Assembly (NCBI GenBank): GCA_016790285.1
Contig: JAEUPJ010000069.1
Span: forward strand, 1 to 64,000
Direction of reading: 5' to 3'
DNA length: 64,000 nt
Source: Roseateles sp.
Lineage (GTDB): Bacteria > Pseudomonadota > Gammaproteobacteria > Burkholderiales > Burkholderiaceae_C
A program made the position numbers and the translations under genes. Each line of letters opens with the position of its first letter. The stretch's first letter is position 1. The notes beneath the pieces are model-generated. The model did not search any database, had not been told where the DNA came from, and saw only the letters and a list, made by a program, of their open reading frames with translations. This document shows positions 1 through 5,837 of the stretch, one piece after another.

Positions 1-474
1 GCCGTAGGCCTGCATGTAGTCAGCGAACACCGGGTTGAACAGCAGCGGCACGTGGCCGAAGAGATCGTGGAAGACATCGGGCTCGACCACGTAGTCGAAC
101 TCCTCGGGTGTGCGGATCCAGTCGGTGACCGGGAAGCGCCGGTTCGACAGCAGCTCGAAGAAGGGGCGTTCGGGGATCAGGCCCGGCACCGCCACGATCT
201 CCCAGCCGGTGGCGGCCCAGAGGCGGGTGTTGATGTCTTCGAAGCGCGGGATGCGATCGGGCCGGCCCAGCCAGGGCAGGGCTTGGATGTAGGCGTCGCA
301 GGCCAGGCCGGGCAGCAGCACGCTCTGGCGTTCAAAGAGGCGACGCCAGGTGGTGTGGTCGGCCTCGGTGTAGGCCGACCAGTCCTGCGCGCAGGTGTAG
401 TCGTCGCGGGCGCGGGTGTAGTCGCCACGCGGCGGGCGCTCGCTGGCGCCGTAGACCACGGGTTCGACGGCCAT
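1..474 (-). CDS. phhA: Phenylalanine 4-monooxygenase, C-terminal end beyond window
   Basis: This gene encodes the first 158 residues of phenylalanine 4-hydroxylase, which converts phenylalanine to tyrosine with a pterin cofactor and non-haem iron. The iron-site motif HDLFGH is visible at residues 136-141, giving two His ligands; the Glu ligand and the rest of the catalytic domain lie past the window edge. The ATG at 472-474 begins one base after the hppD stop codon, so both genes are almost certainly co-transcribed. The pairing makes sense: PhhA feeds tyrosine into the pathway in which HppD acts on 4-hydroxyphenylpyruvate. It is cut by the window edge, not broken. The family assignment is confident. 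Confidence 0.95.
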   Translation of the reverse strand, partial: MAVEPVVYGASERPPRGDYTRARDDYTCAQDWSAYTEADHTTWRRLFERQSVLLPGLACDAYIQALPWLGRPDRIPRFEDINTRLWAATGWEIVAVPGLIPERPFFELLSNRRFPVTDWIRTPEEFDYVVEPDVFHDLFGHVPLLFNPVFADYMQAYG

Positions 475-475
475 G

Positions 476-1585
476 TCAGGCTTTCAGCACGCCGCGGCGG
501 ACCTGGTCCAGCTCCATGGTCTCGAACAGCGCCTTGAAGTTGCCTTCACCAAAGCCCTGGTTGCCCTTGCGCTGGATGAACTCGAAGAAGATCGGGCCGA
601 GCTGGTTCTCGCTGAAGATCTGCAGCAGCAGTTCGCCCGGCGCGCCGTCGACCAGGATGTTGCGGGCCTTGAGCGCCTCGATGTCCTCGCCGTGGTTCGG
701 AATGCGTTTGGGCAGCAGCTCGTAGTAGGTCTCGCTGGTGTTCAGCAGCTTCAGGCCTTCCATCTGCAGCGCGTCCACCGTGTCGTAGAGGTTGGTCGAG
801 GCCAGCGCGATGTGCTGGATGCCCTCGCCGTGGTAGCGGTCCAGGTATTCCTGGATCTGGCCGGCCTTGTCGTTGCCTTCCTCGTTGATCGGGATGCGGA
901 TCTTGCCGCAGGGGCTGGTCATGGCCTTGCTCTTGAGGCCCGTGAGCTTGCCCTCGATGTCGAAGTAGCGCACCTCGCGGAAATTGAAGAAGCGCTCGTA
1001 GAACTCCGACCACTCCTTCATGCGCCCGCGGAAGACGTTGTGCGTGAGATGGTCGATCTCGGTCAGGCCATGGCCCACGGGGTTGGGGTCCACCGGCAGG
1101 CCCGCCGCGTCCAGCAGCGGCACGAAGTCGACGTCGTAGATGCTGATGTTGCCGATGGCCCCGGGCTTGGCGCCGCCCTTGCCCTGCCAGCGGTCGACGA
1201 AGTAGATGAGCGAGTCGCCGATGCCCTTGATGGCCGGGATGTTCAGCTCCATCGGGCCGGCCTTGTTGTCGAAGCCCCAGGCGCCGAGCTCCAGCGCGCG
1301 CTGGTAGGCGTGGGCCGCGTCCTGCACGCGGAAGGCGATGGCGCAGATCGACGGCCCGTGCAACCGCGCGAAGCGCTGGGCGAAGGAGTCGGTCTCGGCG
1401 TTGATGATGAAGTTCACGCCGCCCTGGCGGTACAGCGTGACGCTCTTGTGGCGGTGCTTGGCCACGGCCTTGAAGCCCATCGTCTCGAAGAGCTGGCCGA
1501 GCGCTGCGGGATCGGGGGCGGCGAACTCGATGAACTCGAACCCGTCGGTGCCCATCGGGTTGTCCCAGGGGGTGAACTTGGCCAT
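476..1585 (-). CDS. hppD: 4-Hydroxyphenylpyruvate dioxygenase
   Basis: This 369-residue protein converts 4-hydroxyphenylpyruvate to homogentisate in tyrosine breakdown. It has the two-domain vicinal oxygen chelate fold of the family. The three expected iron ligands are visible: His in DHLTHNV, His in GIQHIAL and Glu in FFEFIQRKG near the C-terminus. An in-frame ATG lies 11 codons upstream (at 1618), but the start at 1585 (protein begins MAKFTPWDNP) fits the family N-terminus and has a GGAG ribosome site just upstream. It is followed directly by phhA and is divergent from a Lrp/AsnC-type gene, its likely local regulator. The length is normal for a bacterial HPPD. Confidence 0.95.
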   Translation of the reverse strand: MAKFTPWDNPMGTDGFEFIEFAAPDPAALGQLFETMGFKAVAKHRHKSVTLYRQGGVNFIINAETDSFAQRFARLHGPSICAIAFRVQDAAHAYQRALELGAWGFDNKAGPMELNIPAIKGIGDSLIYFVDRWQGKGGAKPGAIGNISIYDVDFVPLLDAAGLPVDPNPVGHGLTEIDHLTHNVFRGRMKEWSEFYERFFNFREVRYFDIEGKLTGLKSKAMTSPCGKIRIPINEEGNDKAGQIQEYLDRYHGEGIQHIALASTNLYDTVDALQMEGLKLLNTSETYYELLPKRIPNHGEDIEALKARNILVDGAPGELLLQIFSENQLGPIFFEFIQRKGNQGFGEGNFKALFETMELDQVRRGVLKA

Positions 1586-1607
1586 GAAGGTCTCCAGCAG
1601 CGAGGCG

Positions 1608-1649
1608 ATGAAACCCAAAATTCTGCGGCGCGGCAGGCGCAGGTTTCAT
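1608..1649. promoter_or_regulatory. Inverted repeat between hppD and the Lrp-type gene
   Basis: ATGAAACC at 1608-1615 and its exact complement GGTTTCAT at 1642-1649 form an 8-bp inverted repeat with 26 bases between the arms. It lies in the divergent promoter region of hppD and the adjacent Lrp/AsnC-type regulator. Such regulators often bind dyads next to their own gene, so this is a candidate operator. It is inferred from position and symmetry only. Confidence 0.4.
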
Positions 1650-1695
1650 GCAATCTTCGGCGCTGCATGGCGAGTTTGCGCAGGAAAACTGCACA

Positions 1696-2187
1696 ATGCG
1701 CAGCATGGAAGCCGTCATCGAGCTCGACGCCATCGACCGCCGCATCCTGCGCGCGCTGCAGCAGGATGGCCGCGTCACCTACGACGCCCTGGCCGGCGAG
1801 GCCGGGCTGTCGTCCTCGGCCGTGCTGCGCCGGGTGCGGCGGCTGGAGGAAGCGGGCGTCATCGGGTCGTACGTGGCGCTGGTGCCACCCGAGCGGGTGG
1901 GCCTGGGCCTGACGGCCTATCTCAATGTGCGGCTGGAAAAGCAGACCGACAACCCGCTGCGCAACCCGCGCGACCTTTTCCGCGCCGCGGTGCAGACCTG
2001 GCCGGAGGTCGTCGAGTGCGCGGCACTCACCGGCGAGATGGACTACCTGCTGCGCGTGCTGGTGCAGGACATGCAGCACTACGCCCGCTTCATCAGCGAC
2101 ACGCTGCTGATGCACCCGAGCGTGCAGGACTGCAAGACCAGCTTCGTGCTGGAGCGCTTGAAGAACACCACCGCCGTGCCTGTCTGA
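1696..2187 (+). CDS. Lrp/AsnC-family transcriptional regulator
   Basis: A 163-residue regulator with an N-terminal winged helix-turn-helix (from LDAIDRRILRALQQDGR through the recognition helix LSSSAVLRRVRRLEE) and a C-terminal ligand-binding RAM/AsnC domain. The start at 1696 has AGGAAA about nine bases upstream; an earlier in-frame ATG at 1648 would place the RBS inside the coding region and adds an unconserved tail. It is transcribed away from hppD-phhA, and members of this family in proteobacteria often control aromatic amino acid breakdown genes next to them. Control of hppD-phhA by phenylalanine or tyrosine is therefore a reasonable inference, not shown by the sequence. Confidence 0.9.
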   Translation: MRSMEAVIELDAIDRRILRALQQDGRVTYDALAGEAGLSSSAVLRRVRRLEEAGVIGSYVALVPPERVGLGLTAYLNVRLEKQTDNPLRNPRDLFRAAVQTWPEVVECAALTGEMDYLLRVLVQDMQHYARFISDTLLMHPSVQDCKTSFVLERLKNTTAVPV

Positions 2188-2241
2188 ACTGAATTGCGCC
2201 GCGGCTTGAACCGCGGTGCCGGCCGGCGGCATTCACCGGCC

Positions 2242-2766
2242 ATGACGACGGTCGAACCGTTGCGCCCCCGCGCGCAGCCTGACCCCGGGCCCATGCTCGG
2301 CTGCGTGCCGCGCCTGCGCCGCTACGCCCGCGTGCTTCGCCGCAACCGCGAGGATGCCGACGACCTCGTCCAGGACACGCTCGAGCGCGCGTGGTCGCGC
2401 GCCGGGCTCTGGCACGGCGTGGCCGACATGCGCGGCTGGCTCTTCAGCATCATGCACAACCTGCATGTCGACGCCCTGCGGCGCGGCCGGCTTGACGTGG
2501 TGGAGCTCGACGAGCTGGCGCGCGAAACGCCCACGGCGCCGCCCGAGTTCGGCCGGCTCGACGTGCACGACCTCGAGCGCGCGCTGCAGGCCCTGCCGGG
2601 CGACCAGCAGGATGTGCTGCGCCTGATCGCCCTCGAAGGCCTCGGTTACGCCGAGGCCGCCACCGCCCTCGGTGTGCCGATCGGCACCGTCATGTCCCGC
2701 CTCTCCCGCGGCCGCGAGCGGCTGCGACAGCTCATGGCGCCCAAGTCCCGCGCGACCACGTTCTAG
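2242..2766 (+). CDS. ECF-type RNA polymerase sigma factor
   Basis: A 174-residue sigma-70 family protein with region 2 (DADDLVQDTLERAWSR, about residues 35-52) and region 4 with a helix-turn-helix (LGYAEAATALGVPIGTVMSR) ending in the usual SRGRERLR stretch. The ATG at 2242 is preferred over a TTG 48 bases upstream, because the extra residues are low-complexity. No anti-sigma factor lies beside it. It reads toward the PEP-CTERM gene 88 bases downstream on the same strand, so the two may share a transcript or the second may be a target. The target promoter set cannot be seen. Confidence 0.88.
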   Translation: MTTVEPLRPRAQPDPGPMLGCVPRLRRYARVLRRNREDADDLVQDTLERAWSRAGLWHGVADMRGWLFSIMHNLHVDALRRGRLDVVELDELARETPTAPPEFGRLDVHDLERALQALPGDQQDVLRLIALEGLGYAEAATALGVPIGTVMSRLSRGRERLRQLMAPKSRATTF

Positions 2767-2854
2767 GGGTGCGCGGAATACCCCGCCGGCGCGGCCGTCC
2801 ACCCCACTGTTCGGCCCTCCCTTTCACGACACCCTTCCTGCCCTGGAGTTCAGC

Positions 2855-3493
2855 ATGCGTCTTCTCTTCGCCACCGCCGCCCTGGCCTTGTCCAGCCTGC
2901 CCCTGGCCGCCCATGCGCTGGACGGCATCACCGACCCGCAGGGCGACTTCCTCGCCACCTTCGCCGGCAGCGCCGCCAGCGCCGACCTGGACGTGCTGAG
3001 CGCCAGCGTGTTCTACAACCCCAACACCGACCTTTTCACGCTGACGGCGACGATGGACGGCCTCATCGGCAGCACGGCCACGGGCTTCTACGTCTGGGGC
3101 GTGAACCGCGGCGCCGGCACCGCCGGATTTGCGAGCCTGGGGCTCAACGGCGTGCGCTTTGACCGCGTCATCATCCTGCGGCCTGACGGCAGCGGCACGG
3201 TGCCCGGCGTGGGCGCGCTGCCCAGCGGCTCCGTCACCATCAGCGGCAAGACCATCACGGGGGTCATCAGCGGCAGCCTGCTCACGAGCACGGGTTTCAC
3301 CAACAAGCTGGACTACACCTTCAACCTCTGGCCGCGCGACGGCGCCTTCACGGGCAATGCGGCCATCTCCGACTTCGCGCCCAACAACGCCAACTTCACG
3401 GCCACCGCGGTGCCCGAGCCCGGCACGGCGGCACTCGGCGTGCTGGGCCTGGCGAGCCTGCTGGCCTGGCGCCGGCGTCAGTCGAACTCGTGA
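2855..3493 (+). CDS. PEP-CTERM sorting domain-containing exported protein
   Basis: A 212-residue protein with an N-terminal signal peptide (MRLLFATAALALSSLPLAAHA) and a C-terminal PEP-CTERM signal: VPEPGTAALGVLGLASLLAW followed by an Arg-rich tail. Proteins of this type are cut and anchored or exported by an exosortase and are usually linked to exopolysaccharide-producing bacteria; no exosortase is in this window. The body (about residues 22-180) is Thr/Ser/Gly-rich and beta-like, with no recognised enzyme motif. The start has the weak RBS GGAG eleven bases upstream. Its last 16 bases overlap the convergent HDOD gene. Confidence 0.85.
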   Translation: MRLLFATAALALSSLPLAAHALDGITDPQGDFLATFAGSAASADLDVLSASVFYNPNTDLFTLTATMDGLIGSTATGFYVWGVNRGAGTAGFASLGLNGVRFDRVIILRPDGSGTVPGVGALPSGSVTISGKTITGVISGSLLTSTGFTNKLDYTFNLWPRDGAFTGNAAISDFAPNNANFTATAVPEPGTAALGVLGLASLLAWRRRQSNS

Positions 3494-4320
3494 AGCAGCT
3501 TGAGGGTGGGCTCGGCGCCGAGGTTGAGCAGCTCGGCGATGTCGTGCAGGTCGTCCGGCACGCCGGCGTCGTCCCAGCCGCGCGCGGTGTGCCGCGCCAG
3601 CCGCACGGCCAGCTGCACGCAGCGCACCTGCGGGTCGCGGCCGTCGGTGTCGGCGGTGATGCGCGTCAGCAGTTCGGGCAGGTGCCAGCGCTTCATCAGC
3701 GCCTGCTCCAGGTCGCCCAGCGTGATGCCCAGCACCTGGCGCTGCGCGGCGGCGCTGCGCAGGTGGCGGTCGCTCTCCTGCAGGGCCGCGATCTGCAGCG
3801 CCAGGTCCGGCGCGTGCACCCACAGCAGCATTTCGGCGAAATCGTGCAGCAGTGCGGCGCTGTGGATGACGGCGGCGTCGGGGTCCGCGCGGTGAGCGGC
3901 AAAGCCCAGTGCGTAGCGTGAGGCGCGCTCGGCGCGCTGCATGACGCGCGACAGGCCGATCAGGGCCTCCTCGTGGTCGGCCAGCACGGCCTCCAGCGTG
4001 GGCTGCGGGCCGAAGGCGCGGAAGAAGGGGGAGATGCCAGTCAGCACCAGCGCCGCCGTCACCGTCTCGGCGTCGGCGCGCATGCCGGCGTTGCGGCTGC
4101 GGCGCTGCTCGCTGGCGTGGACCAGCACCTTCAGCGTCATCAGTGGGTCGGTGGAGAACGCGTCACCCAGGATGTGGGCGTCGACGTCGTCTTCGGTGGC
4201 GCGCAGGTGCTCCAGCGCTTCGGCCGTGTCGGCGAGCACCGGAATCTCTGCTTTGGCGAAGGCCTCCACCCACGCCTCCAGGCGGGGCAGGGGAGCGTTC
4301 AGGCGCAGCACGGCGGACAT
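3478..4320 (-). CDS. HDOD-domain protein
   Basis: A 280-residue protein with the HDOD fold, a relative of the HD phosphohydrolases that usually lacks the metal-binding residues and acts in signalling. The region from about residue 20 to 200 shows the typical features: LRATEDDVDAHILGDAF, then DPLMTLKVL, and an HSAALLHDFAEMLLW helix where HD-type residues are partly kept. It has no GGDEF, EAL or receiver domain attached. It overlaps the 3' end of the convergent PEP-CTERM gene by 16 bases and has a GC-rich hairpin just upstream of its start. The partner and signal are unknown. Confidence 0.85.
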   Translation of the reverse strand: MSAVLRLNAPLPRLEAWVEAFAKAEIPVLADTAEALEHLRATEDDVDAHILGDAFSTDPLMTLKVLVHASEQRRSRNAGMRADAETVTAALVLTGISPFFRAFGPQPTLEAVLADHEEALIGLSRVMQRAERASRYALGFAAHRADPDAAVIHSAALLHDFAEMLLWVHAPDLALQIAALQESDRHLRSAAAQRQVLGITLGDLEQALMKRWHLPELLTRITADTDGRDPQVRCVQLAVRLARHTARGWDDAGVPDDLHDIAELLNLGAEPTLKLLHEFD

Positions 4321-4340
4321 GCCGCGATGCTAGGGCGGGG

Positions 4341-4375
4341 CGGGGCCGCCCGGTTGTGGGAGGCGGCCCCGTTTT
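4341..4375 (+). terminator. GC-rich hairpin followed by GTTTT
   Basis: GGGGCCGCC at 4342-4350 pairs perfectly with GGCGGCCCC at 4362-4370 (an extra C-G pair at 4341/4371 extends it), with an 11-base loop, followed by TTTT. The T-run is on the + strand, so as an intrinsic terminator it would stop rightward transcription. The flanking genes are both leftward, so the only rightward source is the sigma factor/PEP-CTERM unit, reading antisense through the HDOD gene. Confidence 0.55.
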
Positions 4376-4385
4376 GCGGCTCAGT

Positions 4386-4622
4386 TCACAGCCTGTGCAC
4401 GCCGTCGAGCTTGGCCGTCAGACGACCGTCGACATAGAGCGCCCCTTCGGGCGCGCCGGCTTCGGCGTAGAACTCCAGATGACTCCGCGCACGGCGGCGG
4501 CGGTAGGCGGGCGAGAACACCAGCCGGATGGCCCGCACCGCGCGCTTGATGCGCTTGAAGCGGCGGGCCCAGGCGTCGTGGGTTTCGGCGGCGTCGGGGC
4601 CGCGCAGTTCGATCAATCTCAT
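4386..4622 (-). CDS. Small basic hypothetical protein
   Basis: A 78-residue protein starting MRLIELRGPD, rich in Arg in the middle (RRFKRIKRAVRAIR and YRRRRAR), with no signal peptide or membrane segment. The start at 4622 is chosen because AAGGAGA lies six bases upstream on the coding strand; an in-frame start 39 bases earlier lacks such a site. It is unrecognised. The basic centre could bind nucleic acid or membranes, but that is only an inference. It lies 64 bases upstream of the HDOD gene on the same strand, with a hairpin between them. Confidence 0.6.
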   Translation of the reverse strand: MRLIELRGPDAAETHDAWARRFKRIKRAVRAIRLVFSPAYRRRRARSHLEFYAEAGAPEGALYVDGRLTAKLDGVHRL

Positions 4623-4692
4623 GAGGGTCTCCTTGGGCGCTTGGCCGGCGGCCCTCATCACATGGATCGAGGGGCTCGGCAGCGCGGCGTGT

Positions 4693-4884
4693 TCAGGGGC
4701 TGTCGTCGGGGAAGCGTTCGCGCAGCAGGTGGCGCAGGTCCAGGCGCGCCTTCTGGCGCAGGCTGCGGGCGTCCTGCGGGCTCTGGTGTCGGCCGGCCTG
4801 GCGTTTCATGGCCGGCGCGACGAGCGGATTGCGCGGCTTGCGCAGGGTCAGTTGCAGGGGGCGGGGGGAGGTGAACTGGGGCAT
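4693..4884 (-). CDS. Small conserved-type hypothetical protein (LRKPRNP motif)
   Basis: A 63-residue basic protein containing the stretch LTLRKPRNPLVAPAMKRQAG and an Arg-rich helical C-terminus (SLRQKARLDLRHLLRERF). I have an impression of similar short KPRNP-containing proteins in related Burkholderiales but cannot verify it here. A CGGAG ribosome site lies about seven bases before the ATG. It has its own AT-rich upstream region with a plausible promoter (5074-5101), which supports it being a real gene. Its function is unknown. Confidence 0.6.
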   Translation of the reverse strand: MPQFTSPRPLQLTLRKPRNPLVAPAMKRQAGRHQSPQDARSLRQKARLDLRHLLRERFPDDSP

Positions 4885-5207
4885 GGCGTGCTCCGGTGAA
4901 TGCCGCTTTGCGGCGGGAATGCGGCGGCTCGACCCGGGAAGGGCCAGCGTTGGCGCGAAAGGATCAGGAGGTGCCCGGGGCGTGGCGCTCGAAACCAGCG
5001 AGCCGGGCGGGTGAGGGGTTGGTGTGCAACCTCGCTGTGACGCCGGGGGACTGCTTCGTCACAACTTGCGCAAATGATAAACAAACGTTGATCTTGCGCA
5101 AGCGGTTTTTATCCCACACCCCTAACGTGCGTGGTTCCGTCCGTCCAATGCGGGAAGCGAGGAAGCGTGCTACCTGCGAGTCTGCAGGCGCCGCCCGTGG
5201 CCGGGCC
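4885..5207. other. Intergenic region of 323 bases with AT-rich regulatory patch
   Basis: No convincing gene is present. The notable part is about 5037-5115, much richer in A+T than its surroundings. It holds an inverted repeat GTGACG (5037-5042) / CGTCAC (5057-5062) and two copies of CTTGCGCAA (5065-5073 and 5093-5101). The remainder is GC-rich with no visible structure. Confidence 0.6.
5066..5101 (-). promoter_or_regulatory. Putative sigma70 promoter flanked by paired TTGCGCAA palindromes
   Basis: On the minus strand, TTGCGC (5101-5096) as -35, a 16-base spacer and TATCAT (5079-5074) as -10 make a fair housekeeping promoter reading toward the small gene at 4693-4884, with a leader of about 180 bases. 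The palindrome TTGCGCAA covers the -35 (5094-5101) and is repeated just downstream of the -10 (5066-5073), 28 bases apart. This is a good geometry for a dimeric repressor. The regulator is unknown. Confidence 0.45.
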
Positions 5208-5792
5208 TCAGCGCTTCTTGGGCTTGAGGGGGGCGATGCCCGCCTGCAGCCGGCGCCATTCGTCCAGCTCCGCCTGCGGGGTGGGGCCGGCTGCCTTGGC
5301 GGCGGGGCGTGGCGGTGCGGCGGCGGGCTCGGGGGTGAGCACCTCGCCGAGCAGGTCCAGCAGCCGCGTGCGGGCGCGCTGCGGGTGGCGGCGGTAGTAA
5401 GTCAGCACGAGGCCGACGATGAAGCGCTCATCGTCGTCCTGCGGCAGGTTGTGCGCCGGCTCGGCGGGCGCTGCCGCCACGGGGGAGAGCAGGGCGGCCA
5501 TCGTGGTCGGCGCCGGGGTGGCCGTGGTGCCGTGCTCGATGTCCATCCAGCCGGGCTGCTTGTGGCAGAGCTGCTCGAACTGCCGCGCGAGCCGCTCGCC
5601 GATCTGGCGCGAGCGGCCCTTGATCTGGCTCCAGTAGCTGGGCTGGATCTGCAGCTTCTCGGCAAAGCGCCGCTCCAGGCCACGCAAGGTGGCCGCATCG
5701 GGGTGTTTGACGGTGGCGCTGACGAACTCTTCGAACAGCCGCATCGCGTTGTCCAATCGGATCTGCGCGACGTCGCGGGGGGCGCTGGGCAT
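5208..5792 (-). CDS. Putative helix-turn-helix protein of unknown role
   Basis: A 194-residue protein starting MPSAPRDVAQIRLDNAMRLF. Residues about 40-85 (RFAEKLQIQPSYWSQIKG, then RQIGERLARQFEQ) look like a Cro/CI-type helix-turn-helix, in which SYWSQIKG would be the recognition helix. The C-terminal half is Ala/Pro-rich and disordered apart from a helical segment (DDDERFIVGLVLTYYRRHPQ). The ATG at 5792 is preferred, because the only earlier in-frame start is a TTG at 5822. It stands alone, 45 bases after the EF-G-like gene start region ends. A DNA-binding role is inferred from the pattern only. Confidence 0.65.
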   Translation of the reverse strand: MPSAPRDVAQIRLDNAMRLFEEFVSATVKHPDAATLRGLERRFAEKLQIQPSYWSQIKGRSRQIGERLARQFEQLCHKQPGWMDIEHGTTATPAPTTMAALLSPVAAAPAEPAHNLPQDDDERFIVGLVLTYYRRHPQRARTRLLDLLGEVLTPEPAAAPPRPAAKAAGPTPQAELDEWRRLQAGIAPLKPKKR

Positions 5793-5837
5793 GGGGCGCG
5801 ATGATAAATGACCGTTCACCAACGCCGGGCCGCAAGG

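Noticed and set aside
5037..5115. Replication origin
   Set aside because: The AT-rich patch lacks DnaA-box clusters and replication genes; a promoter with operators explains it.
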